Below, in pieces: positions 1 through 7,706 of a stretch of 64,000 bases of DNA; position 1 is the first letter of the stretch, and each line of letters begins with the position of its first letter. The translations under genes and the position numbers were made by a program. Location: assembly GCF_016907895.1 (NCBI RefSeq), contig NZ_JAFBCV010000005.1:186001-250000 (forward strand), given 5' to 3'. The notes below the pieces were generated by a model that had not been told where the DNA came from, did not search any database, and was given only the letters and a program-made list of their open reading frames with translations. The stretch is from Shouchella xiaoxiensis. Its GTDB lineage: Bacteria; Bacillota; Bacilli; Bacillales; Bacillaceae_D.

Positions 1-107
1 TGTTAAAAAAATCTGTTTTCAGCCGATATACTCTGTACATACTAGTTGTCAACCTTTTTTATTGCACTGATGTTGGGAAAATAGATTATTACTAGTGAGG
101 TCATATG

Positions 108-152
108 ATGAAGAATGAATGCTTTATTGCACAATGGGGTACATTTCTATGA
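108..152 (+). CDS. possible 14-codon leader peptide
   Basis: A short open frame reads MKNECFIAQWGTFL and follows a GTGAGGT ribosome binding site at about 95-101. Its TGA stop overlaps the ATG of the VOC gene as ATGA, the arrangement used for translational coupling. Nothing else supports it, and it could equally be chance sequence in the 5' leader. Confidence 0.25.
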   Translation: MKNECFIAQWGTFL

Positions 153-484
153 TTGGCGCTATCCCGAGTCTTCCTGTTTCTAATTTAAAATCAAGTGTCC
201 AGTTTTATACCAATCGATTAGGCTTCCAGCTCATTCAATCAAATCAAACGTCGGTCTCGCTCCAAAATGGCGAAGTTGATTTATTTTTAATCGAAAAAAA
301 GGAAATTCCGATTATGTACTGCGGTTTTTACGTCAACAATTTAAAAGATCATCTCCCAGAAGTCGTCAGTATAAAAGAGTTAAGTGATATTGGGAAACTC
401 TCGATTAATAAACAAGGTGGTCTTTATTTTAAAATGAGAGATCCAGATGGCAACATCATTGAAATTATTGAACAAATTAGCTAA
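149..484 (+). CDS. VOC (glyoxalase/bleomycin resistance) family protein
   Basis: A 111-residue single-module vicinal oxygen chelate protein. The N-terminal half has the typical opening strand followed by the helix motif SVQFYTNRLGF (about residues 15-25). The C-terminal half ends with the family signature MRDPDGNIIEI, whose last Glu is usually a metal ligand. Known members are lyases, dioxygenases or antibiotic-binding proteins; this one has no substrate clue. The start at 149 is preferred over the in-frame ATG at 119 because a GGGGT element lies about 8 bases before it and the fold begins there. It overlaps the stop of a tiny upstream frame. The gene is followed by a strong bidirectional terminator. 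Confidence 0.75.
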   Translation: MIGAIPSLPVSNLKSSVQFYTNRLGFQLIQSNQTSVSLQNGEVDLFLIEKKEIPIMYCGFYVNNLKDHLPEVVSIKELSDIGKLSINKQGGLYFKMRDPDGNIIEIIEQIS

Positions 485-534
485 AAAGAACTGAGGTAAA
501 AGCAATTCCAAAAACCGCTCTAATCCAAAAAAAC

Positions 535-562
535 GCGGAAGGATTTCCAATCATCCTTCCGC
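535..562. terminator. bidirectional intrinsic terminator
   Basis: A perfect 10-bp stem, GCGGAAGGAT with ATCCTTCCGC and an 8-base loop, has an A-run before it and a T-rich stretch after it. It can end the VOC gene on plus and the lipoprotein gene at 584 on minus. Confidence 0.85.
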
Positions 563-583
563 ATTTATTTTAGTAAAGCCTTT

Positions 584-1195
584 CTAGCCATCTACACGAA
601 TGGTAAACTGCAGATCATCTGTTAACGCGTCGGATTGAGCCGTTTCACTTGGTCCCTCGATGCTCAATTCAATTTCATTTAGCCCTTCCACCGACTCAAC
701 CGGGTAAAGCAGTGTCGTTTGCTTCGACTCATTTGCGGCAAACGAGTGATCTGTTTCGTCACTAAGGACTACATTTGGCACCTCTACTTCTTCTCCTGTG
801 TTTGTCTTCAAGCTTGTGTGCCCAAATGAGAAATGAACATCATCATCAGACTGATTTTCTACAGTTAACTGTAGCTGCACATAGTGAATGTTCTCTTCAC
901 CGGTGAACGCTGAGATTAACCCATCTAACTGAGCTGCACCTAGCTCCACTTGTTCCACATTAACAACCATTGAACCGACTTCCTGCGTCTCAATTTCATC
1001 CACTCGCTTCAACGCTTCAAACGTCCCTTCTTCTTTTTCCACAACTTCAATTACTTCAAGAGGCTCCGTTTCAACAACTTCTTCTGCTGTTTCGTTTGGC
1101 TCGTCTCCTTGATTTTCCGAGGCACCCTCATCATTGCTACATGCTCCAAGAAAGACACCAATCACTAATCCGCTCATCATTAACTGCTTTTTCAT
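584..1195 (-). CDS. acidic lipoprotein with Ig-like (DUF4352-like) domain
   Basis: A 203-residue secreted lipoprotein. A short lysine-led signal peptide ends in the lipobox LGAC, making Cys19 the lipidated residue. A Glu/Asp-rich linker (about 20-60) precedes a beta-rich domain (about 70-203). In that domain, conserved blocks such as YVQLQLTVENQSDD and an ANESKQTTLLYPV-type segment resemble the Ig-like DUF4352/telokin fold of Bacillus surface lipoproteins. Function is unknown. The start is backed by a GGAGG site 8-10 bases upstream. The very acidic composition fits an exported protein of an alkaliphile. A second small lipoprotein gene lies about 140 bp upstream on the same strand. Confidence 0.7.
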   Translation of the reverse strand: MKKQLMMSGLVIGVFLGACSNDEGASENQGDEPNETAEEVVETEPLEVIEVVEKEEGTFEALKRVDEIETQEVGSMVVNVEQVELGAAQLDGLISAFTGEENIHYVQLQLTVENQSDDDVHFSFGHTSLKTNTGEEVEVPNVVLSDETDHSFAANESKQTTLLYPVESVEGLNEIELSIEGPSETAQSDALTDDLQFTIRVDG

Positions 1196-1334
1196 CGTTC
1201 ACGTACCTCCATCATTAAACATAGTTCAGATGGTACCACAGCCGTTTACAGACTGAAAAGCAATACGGACAATTTCCACGTTCTTTGAGCATTCGTAAAG
1301 GAATTGTAATAGTCTTCCTTTACTCTTACCTCTG

Positions 1335-1709
1335 TTACTCAGACTTCATTAATATACCGAGCTCCTCGAAATCACCTGGCGCAACAAAAATTACTTCCTC
1401 TCCACCCAGCTCTGCGATAAAGTAGTGGTCATACGTTTTCACAGAATAGATGGCGGTGCCTTCCTCAAGTACATTCGACTCTAATTCTGTTTTAGGCGTT
1501 TGATTGATTCTCGTTTTGTTTGTAACTTCCCCTATTTTTTCTTCAATCTCCAGCGTCCCGTTATTTGTATAGAGCCCTTGGTACGTTTTACGTTCAATTA
1601 CGACAAACGGTTGGTAATCGGTTTCTGCATCGTGCAGATCAGTTGCAGGTGCAGCTTCAGTACAACCAGCTAAATAAACGATTAGAAGTACGACACACCA
1701 TTTTTTCAT
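1335..1709 (-). CDS. small hypothetical lipoprotein
   Basis: A 124-residue protein with an N-terminal signal peptide ending in LAGC (Cys16), so it should be anchored to the outer face of the membrane. The mature part (about 108 residues) is predicted mostly beta, ends in an acidic/hydrophobic segment, and shows no family I recognise. A GGGAGG element precedes the ATG by about 9 bases. It reads in the same direction as the lipoprotein at 584-1195, but a gap of about 140 bp makes a shared transcript uncertain. Confidence 0.65.
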   Translation of the reverse strand: MKKWCVVLLIVYLAGCTEAAPATDLHDAETDYQPFVVIERKTYQGLYTNNGTLEIEEKIGEVTNKTRINQTPKTELESNVLEEGTAIYSVKTYDHYFIAELGGEEVIFVAPGDFEELGILMKSE

Positions 1710-1872
1710 CCAATTATTTCCTCCCTACTTTTCTGTACCCACTACCTTCTTAAGGACGATGCAGAAGAACACAAATCAGTCAAAATCCACGCACTTCCAA
1801 TGAAGAAACATTAAAACAAATAAAAAACCACCGACCCCTTGCCAATTTAAACTTTATCTGTTATGATTAGGA

Positions 1873-1982
1873 TTGCTTATTTTTGTTCGGTGCAAAGGAT
1901 AGTATGAGTATCTTCGTCTTGAGTTTCGCTTTGAGCAAGGATAGTAATACATTGTGCGATTACGCACTAGGAGGCAACAATC
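1873..1982 (+). promoter_or_regulatory. cold-shock gene promoter and 5' leader
   Basis: The region before the cold-shock gene holds a near-identical direct repeat, GCAAAGGATAGTA (1892-1904) and GCAAGGATAGTA (1935-1946). A possible promoter is TTGAGT at 1919 with TAGTAA at 1942, 17 bases apart. A perfect 5-bp hairpin GTGCG/CGCAC (1954-1967) sits directly before the AGGAGG site at 1969-1974. Cold-shock mRNAs usually have structured leaders that control translation with temperature; the assignment here is by position and structure only. Confidence 0.5.
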
Positions 1983-2183
1983 ATGGAAACAGGTACAGTA
2001 AAATGGTTTAACGCAGAAAAAGGATTCGGTTTCATCGAGCGCGAAGGTAACGACGATGTATTCGTTCACTTCTCAGCGATCCAAGGCGAAGGCTTCAAAA
2101 CGTTAGAAGAAGGTCAAACAGTTTCTTTCGATATCGAAGACGGCGCTCGTGGACCACAAGCTGCTAACGTAACTAAAGGTTAA
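1983..2183 (+). CDS. cold-shock protein (CspB/CspD type)
   Basis: A 66-residue cold-shock-domain protein, which is the full family length. RNP1 is read in KGFGFIER (about residues 14-21) and RNP2 in VFVHFSAI (about 26-33). The aromatic residues that stack on nucleic acid are present. These proteins bind single-stranded RNA/DNA and act as RNA chaperones in the cytoplasm. The gene is a single-gene unit with its own structured leader and a strong terminator. It belongs to the Bacillus CspB/C/D group, but which paralogue it is cannot be decided from this sequence. Confidence 0.95.
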   Translation: METGTVKWFNAEKGFGFIEREGNDDVFVHFSAIQGEGFKTLEEGQTVSFDIEDGARGPQAANVTKG

Positions 2184-2192
2184 TAGCTTTTT

Positions 2193-2228
2193 AAAAACAG
2201 ACTTTCCAAGGAAAGTCTGTTTTTTTTA
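2193..2228. terminator. bidirectional intrinsic terminator
   Basis: A 12-bp stem, AACAGACTTTCC with GGAAAGTCTGTT, is followed by a run of T on plus and preceded by an A-run. It serves the cold-shock gene and the convergent nucleotidyltransferase gene. Confidence 0.85.
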
Positions 2229-3008
2229 TTTCTCTTCTATTCCTCGTATTTCCTTTATCATTCTTTCTAAAAAAGCAGCTGCTTGCGCTCTTTCCCCTAA
2301 TTCAGCTTCAATCCAGTCCATTTCACCTTCGAGCAATTTTACCACTTCGATCGCTGCTACGCGATGATTCGTAGGCGTCGCATTCATCATACTTTTTTTG
2401 ACTAAGGTCATAACGGCAGCTGGTAGTTTCGTTTGAACGACCTTTAAACCAAGCTGTGCCCGATCAGGCTGATAGCGCTGCATCAATACTTTTGCGAAAT
2501 GATCATAGACATGTCTCAGCAAATCAACCGCCCAAACGTCATTCCCTCGCTGCTGCGCTTTGTTGTATTTAAATAAGAACCACGCCGTATCGTACGCATG
2601 GTCGCTAAACTCACTTTCTGTTAAGTTCAGGCTTTGACTAGCTTCAAACCGCTGTAATTTATTATTTGGATCATAAACAACCTTAAAAAAATCTTTTTCT
2701 GTAAATGTCTGTTCCGTTACAGTAAATAAATCGATATGTAATAAGTTATCAAATACAGCGATGATTTGAGGAGCAATAATAAAGTAATCTTCGTAAAATA
2801 AAATTGAGCGATACGTTTCTAAAAATGTAAGGCGGTCATTTAGAAATGAATCGAGCTGTAGTTCATCAACAAGAACGTACAAATCAACGTCAGAGTATGC
2901 ATCATGTTCATCACGCCCCATTGATCCTTTTAAAAAAATGGCCTGAACACGCTCATCTTTTTTTAAATGAGCAGAAATGATCTCAACTGCCTCTTCCTGT
3001 ATGCTCAT
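2226..3008 (-). CDS. nucleotidyltransferase-fold protein
   Basis: A 260-residue protein of the DNA polymerase beta-like nucleotidyltransferase superfamily. The catalytic signature reads LKGSMGRDEHD...SDVDLYVLVD: Gly28-Ser29 followed by the metal-binding pair Asp40/Asp42. The C-terminal half is helical and resembles the helical bundle seen behind such domains in aminoglycoside adenylyltransferase-like proteins. Substrate unknown. The start at 3008 is chosen because an AGGAGG site lies 8 bases before this ATG; the longer frame from 3053 would run into the upstream gene. It is last in a three-gene minus-strand unit, 13 bp after the pentapeptide-repeat gene. Confidence 0.75.
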   Translation of the reverse strand: MSIQEEAVEIISAHLKKDERVQAIFLKGSMGRDEHDAYSDVDLYVLVDELQLDSFLNDRLTFLETYRSILFYEDYFIIAPQIIAVFDNLLHIDLFTVTEQTFTEKDFFKVVYDPNNKLQRFEASQSLNLTESEFSDHAYDTAWFLFKYNKAQQRGNDVWAVDLLRHVYDHFAKVLMQRYQPDRAQLGLKVVQTKLPAAVMTLVKKSMMNATPTNHRVAAIEVVKLLEGEMDWIEAELGERAQAAAFLERMIKEIRGIEEK

Positions 3009-3021
3009 ACGCTTTTTCCTC

Positions 3022-3834
3022 CTAACATCTCGTTTTCCAATGAGCAGGGGCAACTAAATGATCTGGCAAGCGCGTGCGCTCATTCCCTATTGCTGCATTT
3101 ATTTGCGGTTGGGTTAAAAACAAGGCTTCGGATAAATCTGCATCATTAAGTTGTGCGTCCCTTAAATCAGCTCCAATTAAATCAGCTCCGCGCAGGTCAG
3201 CCTCACGTAAATCAGCGGCTATGAGCAAAGCGCTGCGAAAGTCCCTGCCTTGTAAATTCCGCCCTTTCAAATTCGCCCCTAAATAATCCGACCGCTTTTT
3301 TGTTTTCTTTTGAGAACGATACGAGCGACGATAGAGACTGCTAGATTGAATAAACAACGGCTTTATCTTAATCCGCTGTTGTGCTAAATCAATCTGACGG
3401 ATGTCCTGCGGCGTTTGTTGCGTAAGCGTTGTTAGTTCTTGAACAGCTTGTTGAAGCTGCAAATGAATCGCTTCTGTTTCCGTTAACTTTAGTGCTTCGT
3501 TTAAATAGGCCAGCATCTCATGAAGTTGTTGCACAATCGGAAAGGTAGCAAACATCTCTTGTTTAATTGCCAGGCTGCTGTCTCTCCAATTCTTTCCTTC
3601 AAACAGAACTTGCGTCACGTACTGGCCTGCACCAAAACACTCATAGGATACACACCCTTTAAATCCGTTTTCGCGTAGTGAGTTATGGATCGCACAGGCG
3701 AAATTAGTTTTCAAGTGGTGACAAGGCGTACCAGCATCTTTATCCACGGGGAAATCTGCGGACTTCGCGTAGGGCAAGGCAACACAGCATAGACCCACAC
3801 ATTGACTGCAATTAGATGCTAACTCTCTATTCAT
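3022..3834 (-). CDS. Cys-rich N-terminus plus pentapeptide-repeat protein
   Basis: A 270-residue two-part protein. The first 70 residues hold a cluster of Cys and His (CSQCVGLCC, then single Cys near 38, 47, 60 and 66), a pattern suited to zinc or Fe-S binding. A helical middle follows. Residues of about 185-245 carry tandem A(D/N)Lxx pentapeptides (LGANLKGRNLQGRDFRSA and onward), which fold as a right-handed quadrilateral beta-helix. In the family such repeats are structural, and some mimic DNA to bind gyrase; no specific role can be assigned here. The gene overlaps the upstream kinase gene by 8 bases, so translation is probably coupled. Confidence 0.8.
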   Translation of the reverse strand: MNRELASNCSQCVGLCCVALPYAKSADFPVDKDAGTPCHHLKTNFACAIHNSLRENGFKGCVSYECFGAGQYVTQVLFEGKNWRDSSLAIKQEMFATFPIVQQLHEMLAYLNEALKLTETEAIHLQLQQAVQELTTLTQQTPQDIRQIDLAQQRIKIKPLFIQSSSLYRRSYRSQKKTKKRSDYLGANLKGRNLQGRDFRSALLIAADLREADLRGADLIGADLRDAQLNDADLSEALFLTQPQINAAIGNERTRLPDHLVAPAHWKTRC

Positions 3835-4366
3835 ATAGCTCCTCCTCTTTCACTAATGAAGCCAAAAAAAGCCTCACGTCTTTGCGACTCTTTAAAACAA
3901 TAATTGTTTTTTCATGAGCGTAGTTTCTTAGACGATTCAGAATAACGGGTCTATGCTTTGTCGGGTAAGACCAGACCCATTTTAGAAAACCTAGATCAAG
4001 TCTTTCTTCGCAACCTTCCGCCATATCAGGTCTCGTTCTATTACGGTACTGCCAGTTTCTTTTTAACACTCGGTATAGACAAACCACTCTTGGCAAATCG
4101 ATAAAAATAATGGTGTCGGCTTGTTCTAAGCGGAGATCCATCGTTCCATTGTAATTGCCGTCCATTATCCATCGCTCTTCTGCCATAAGCGATTGTTGAG
4201 TCAGGCGTTGTTCTTCCTTATTCGTTGGTACCCAGCCTGGATTCCAGAACAGCTGATCCAAATGCCAAACTTGAAGCTTTCGTTTCTCGCCAATCTGACG
4301 AGCCAATGTCGATTTACCTGAACCGCCAGAGCCAATTAAAACAACTCGATTCATACTTTGAGACAT
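3827..4366 (-). CDS. P-loop kinase/topology-modulation (FlaR-like) protein
   Basis: A 179-residue AAA-type small P-loop protein. Walker A is GSGGSGKST at about residues 12-20. The Walker B-like strand TIIFIDLP comes later, with an Arg-rich lid segment (RVLKRNWQYRNRTRPD). This matches the adenylate-kinase-related family annotated in Bacillaceae as DNA topology modulation (FlaR) proteins, whose true substrates are mostly untested. It is the first gene of a three-gene unit with the pentapeptide protein and the nucleotidyltransferase. An AGGAGG site lies about 10 bases before the ATG. Confidence 0.75.
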   Translation of the reverse strand: MSQSMNRVVLIGSGGSGKSTLARQIGEKRKLQVWHLDQLFWNPGWVPTNKEEQRLTQQSLMAEERWIMDGNYNGTMDLRLEQADTIIFIDLPRVVCLYRVLKRNWQYRNRTRPDMAEGCEERLDLGFLKWVWSYPTKHRPVILNRLRNYAHEKTIIVLKSRKDVRLFLASLVKEEELYE

Positions 4367-4640
4367 CTTCTTTAGCCTCCTAAAAAGAACCTACTCTAAT
4401 GACCTAATTCTACTTTATCATTGGATAATAGATTGATCACTCTTTTTCAAAAATATAAAAAATCTCTGCATAGAGGCTCTTCATTTACTTTTCGACATCG
4501 AGCACAAAAACATCACTCACTTGTTCTTGATACCCTTTCGAATAGACCCCAACCACGATCGTTCCTCCTCCAACATATTCCATTCATGCAAAATTACCTG
4601 TATAAGCGTCTCTTCTATCAACTATTTTCATAAGAAAAAA
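4367..4640. other. intergenic region, no gene seen
   Basis: AT-rich spacer between the start of the kinase unit and the amidase terminator. A 70-codon plus-strand frame exists but has no ribosome binding site and unremarkable composition, so it is left unannotated. Confidence 0.5.
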
Positions 4641-4664
4641 GCTACTCATTAAGTAATGAGTAAC
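4641..4664 (-). terminator. intrinsic terminator of amidase gene
   Basis: On the minus strand GTTACTCATTA/TAATGAGTAGC forms a stem that is followed by TTTTTTC, just after the amidase stop. Confidence 0.8.
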
Positions 4665-4677
4665 TCCGGTTAACTCT

Positions 4678-6114
4678 TTATCCAGAAATACGATTGAGCA
4701 GCTCACTGTTCTGCGCTGCCGTACCGCGGTAATTCGCAATGCCGTACTGTTTAGCTAGACGTTCCCGATTGGCGTAGGAAGAATCAATTCCCACACGATT
4801 TAGATAGGAAACAATGCCTTCTCCTTGTCTCGCCGGTGGTCTTGTTCCCGGTACGGTTGACCCACCGCTCCGCAGCAGGTTTAATAGTTGCGTATTTTGC
4901 GCTGATGTCCCGCTATAGTTGCGTATGCCATTTTGACTAGCAAGCCGAGCGCGATTTGTATAGCTTGAATCAACACCTATGCTGTTCAAATACGTCACGA
5001 TGCTCGTTGTATTCTGGTTTCCACGCGGCGGATTAGGCGCTTGTCCTCTTTGTAGCAGTTCAAGTAATCGAGTATTCTGCGCCGCTGTTCCGGTATAGTT
5101 TGTGATGCCATATTGGGCTGCTAAACGGGCACGGTTCGCATACGATGAATCAAGTCCTTGCGCATTCATCCAGCTGACAATACTTCCTCCACTCGCAGGT
5201 GGGGTTGGGGTTGGCGCTGGTCCCCTCTGTAATAATTCAAGCAAGCGCGTATTCTGCGCCGCTGTTCCGGTATAGTTTGTGATGCCATACTGCGCTGCTA
5301 AACGAGCACGGTTCGCATACGATGAATCGAGTCCTTGCGCATTCATCCAGCTGACAATACTTCCTCCACTCGCAGGTGGGGTTGGTGTCGGAGCCGGTGA
5401 ATTTGGTGACTCTTCAACTGGCAGCTGTCCACTTTGCAACAACTGCAATAAGCGAGTATTCTGTTCAGCCGTTCCTCGATAGTCAGCAATTCCGTACTGC
5501 GCAGCCAGCCTCGCCCGGTTCGCATACGACGAATCAAGTCCTTGCCCGTTCATCCAGCTGACGATGCTGCCCTCAGTTACAGGTGGTAGCGGAGTCGGTG
5601 CTGGTTCATTCGGTAATTCAACAGGTGCTTCTGCTTCATTAGCAGGTATTAGGCGTCGAAATGCTTCAATTCCACCGGTATTAATGATGTTTGCCGGACA
5701 GCGTTTCCCACTCCAGCGCTGGTGCGCTACAACGTTCTCAATTGAAATGCTGAATTGATCCATTAGTTGCCGAACCAAGATCGCTGCATTCTGTTTTGCC
5801 TTTTCAAAATCACCATCGCGGTTTACACATATTTCAATTCCGATAGACTGACGGTTTCCCGTGCCGTTTCGACCATCACCTGCATGCCAACCATTTTCAT
5901 TAAGTGGCAAATGTTGATAAATCGTCGTTCCACTATCGACTGTAAAATGCCAGCTTGCAGCAGTTGTTGGGTTCTTTACATAGCGCGCGTGCATTTCTGC
6001 ATTCGCTCCAAGACTGGTATTCGCCGTTTCATGAATGGTGATGAAGGTTGGCGTGAGTGCATGACGAGGGCGATTACCGTTAGATACTGGTATTAAGTCT
6101 TGAATAATATTCAT
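4678..6114 (-). CDS. N-acetylmuramoyl-L-alanine amidase with five C-terminal repeats
   Basis: A 478-residue peptidoglycan amidase. Residues of about 1-165 form an Amidase_2 domain: the zinc-site His in TIHETAN, substrate-side blocks AASWHFTVD and GWHAGDG, and the second His region in VVAHQRWSGKRCP. This family cleaves the bond between MurNAc and L-Ala. The rest is five copies of a roughly 48-residue module (IVSWMNxxGLDSSYANRARLAxQYGI...), joined by Pro/Thr linkers, of the kind found at the C-termini of Bacillus phage-type lysins and presumed to bind cell wall. Copies 2 and 3 are almost identical at DNA level. There is no signal peptide and no neighbouring holin, so it may be a prophage-derived lysin or an autolysin. 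The start at 6114 follows a strong AGGAGGATAA site. Confidence 0.9.
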   Translation of the reverse strand: MNIIQDLIPVSNGNRPRHALTPTFITIHETANTSLGANAEMHARYVKNPTTAASWHFTVDSGTTIYQHLPLNENGWHAGDGRNGTGNRQSIGIEICVNRDGDFEKAKQNAAILVRQLMDQFSISIENVVAHQRWSGKRCPANIINTGGIEAFRRLIPANEAEAPVELPNEPAPTPLPPVTEGSIVSWMNGQGLDSSYANRARLAAQYGIADYRGTAEQNTRLLQLLQSGQLPVEESPNSPAPTPTPPASGGSIVSWMNAQGLDSSYANRARLAAQYGITNYTGTAAQNTRLLELLQRGPAPTPTPPASGGSIVSWMNAQGLDSSYANRARLAAQYGITNYTGTAAQNTRLLELLQRGQAPNPPRGNQNTTSIVTYLNSIGVDSSYTNRARLASQNGIRNYSGTSAQNTQLLNLLRSGGSTVPGTRPPARQGEGIVSYLNRVGIDSSYANRERLAKQYGIANYRGTAAQNSELLNRISG

Positions 6115-6219
6115 TTTATCCTCCTCCCATATTCCTAGTTTATTCAAGTCCCTAATAAAAGAGATCGGCAAACGCTGATTATTAACAAATCTGTGCAGAT
6201 GAACTAGAAAGACAACAAA

Positions 6220-6261
6220 AGCATCTAAGAAGGAGCTGATTACTCGCGCTTCTTAGATGCT
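6220..6261. terminator. bidirectional intrinsic terminator
   Basis: A perfect 13-bp stem, AGCATCTAAGAAG with CTTCTTAGATGCT and a 16-base loop, is followed by T7 on plus and TTTTG on minus. It ends the SDR gene at 6281. Confidence 0.85.
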
Positions 6262-6280
6262 TTTTTTATTTCATTTACGC

Positions 6281-7066
6281 TTAATATTTGTTTGACTGTC
6301 CGCCATCGATTGGAATGACTGCTGCATTAATAAAGTTTGATTCATCAGATAACAGAAACGCCACCAGATGCCCCACTTCTTCTGGCTTTCCGAAACGCTT
6401 CATTGGATTTGCTTTGACAAACTCTTCTCCTGTCGCTTCCCAATCGTCTCCACCCATTTGTTTAAGAGACCCTTCAACCATTGCCGTTAAAATTGCTCCT
6501 GGCGCAATCGCATTGATGCTGATGCCATACTGCCCATATTCAATCCCTGAGTTTTTGGTCAAGCCAACGACTCCATGTTTACTGGCTGCATATCCTGATT
6601 GATTTCCAACTCCACGAATCCCGCCAACTGAGGCAGTATTAACAATCGAGCCTGAGCCCTGTTCTTTCATAACCTCTAGCACATATTTCATGCCAAAGAA
6701 GACGCCATTCAAGTTAATATCGACTACTTTACGAAACTCATCAATACCATAGTTCTGCGTTTCATTTTGCTTTCCTTCAATCCCAGCATTGTTAAAGAAA
6801 CCATCAATCTTACCAAACTGCTGTTTTGTTTCCTGCACAAATGATTTCACAGCCTCTTCATCGGAAACATCTGCTGTTAATGTGAGGATCTTTACATCCG
6901 GTACCTCTTTTTTTATTTCGTTCGCTACTTTCTCCAGCGATTCTTCATTTAGATCAACTAAGGAAAGCGTAGCTCCTTCTTTTGCTAATTGCATTGCGGC
7001 GGCATGTCCTAATCCAGATCCTCCACCTGTTAGTAGGATCACTTTCTCTTCAAAACGTTTTTTCAT
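6281..7066 (-). CDS. short-chain dehydrogenase/reductase
   Basis: A 261-residue classical SDR. The NAD(P)-binding loop is TGGGSGLG (about 14-21), followed by the structural NNAG motif (about 92-95). The catalytic Ser lies in the NTASVGG strand, and the active-site YAASK supplies Tyr and Lys. The acidic Asp after the second strand (LVDLN) suggests a preference for NAD over NADP, an inference from the family rule. Substrate cannot be read from sequence. It is a single-gene unit with a terminator directly downstream and is divergent from the GrpB gene. Confidence 0.85.
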   Translation of the reverse strand: MKKRFEEKVILLTGGGSGLGHAAAMQLAKEGATLSLVDLNEESLEKVANEIKKEVPDVKILTLTADVSDEEAVKSFVQETKQQFGKIDGFFNNAGIEGKQNETQNYGIDEFRKVVDINLNGVFFGMKYVLEVMKEQGSGSIVNTASVGGIRGVGNQSGYAASKHGVVGLTKNSGIEYGQYGISINAIAPGAILTAMVEGSLKQMGGDDWEATGEEFVKANPMKRFGKPEEVGHLVAFLLSDESNFINAAVIPIDGGQSNKY

Positions 7067-7171
7067 GATGAGGCCTCTTTTCCTTAGAATAATTTAGCTA
7101 TACCCTATTCTGAAGCTTTTATCACGCTTTACGTTATACTAAGGATAGATTTAAGGAAAGAAGGGGAACAG

Positions 7172-7687
7172 ATGGATGTCAGATTAACGGATTACACCGA
7201 TCTCTGGGCGCATTCGTTTACTGAAGAGGCGAAGCGGTTGCAAAGCTTATTCGGCGACGAACTAATAAGAATTGAGCATTTTGGCAGCACAGCTGTTCCT
7301 GGTTCAAAAGCAAAGCCCGTTGTTGATATGATTGTTCTTGTGCAAGACATCAATCGAATTGATCTTTTGAATGACACGATGAAATTCCATGGATATGATA
7401 TTGCAGGTGAATGGGGCATTCCCGGACGACGTCTCTTTCGCAAAGGCTGGGACAAACGGAGCCACCACATCCACGTGTATCAATCGGACCATCCTGAAGT
7501 TGACAGACATCTACTTGTTAGGGATTTTTTAAGGGCTCATCCAAAAGAAGTTGATGCTTATAACCAACTGAAGGTAGGTTTGGTAGCGCTTTATCCCCAA
7601 ACAAAAGAATACAGCAAAGCCAAAAAGCCTTATGTGCAGGCGCTCGAAAGACGAGCTCTTATTTGGGCAAAAGATCACTCCAAATAA
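7172..7687 (+). CDS. GrpB family (UPF0157) nucleotidyltransferase-like protein
   Basis: A 171-residue protein of the GrpB/UPF0157 family. The signature EHFGSTAVPGSKAKPVVDM (about residues 32-50) is a nucleotidyltransferase-type GS...D motif, and the HHIHVY strand with the C-terminal helix also fits the family. Members are cytoplasmic, and their biochemical role is not established. The gene is 19 bp upstream of the KptA gene on the same strand, so the two are likely co-transcribed; a nucleotidyltransferase fold next to an RNA phosphotransferase could hint at RNA metabolism, but that is speculation. Confidence 0.85.
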   Translation: MDVRLTDYTDLWAHSFTEEAKRLQSLFGDELIRIEHFGSTAVPGSKAKPVVDMIVLVQDINRIDLLNDTMKFHGYDIAGEWGIPGRRLFRKGWDKRSHHIHVYQSDHPEVDRHLLVRDFLRAHPKEVDAYNQLKVGLVALYPQTKEYSKAKKPYVQALERRALIWAKDHSK

Positions 7688-7706
7688 ACACAGGGAGGGG
7701 AAGGGC

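Noticed and set aside
1854-2069. 71-codon minus-strand frame over the cold-shock leader
   Set aside because: It is antisense to a confident gene and its leader and has no ribosome binding site.
4421-4633. 70-codon plus-strand frame
   Set aside because: No ribosome binding site, no recognisable composition or motif, and it lies in an AT-rich spacer.
4678-6114. Prophage
   Set aside because: The amidase is phage-like, but no holin, tail, terminase or integrase gene lies nearby.
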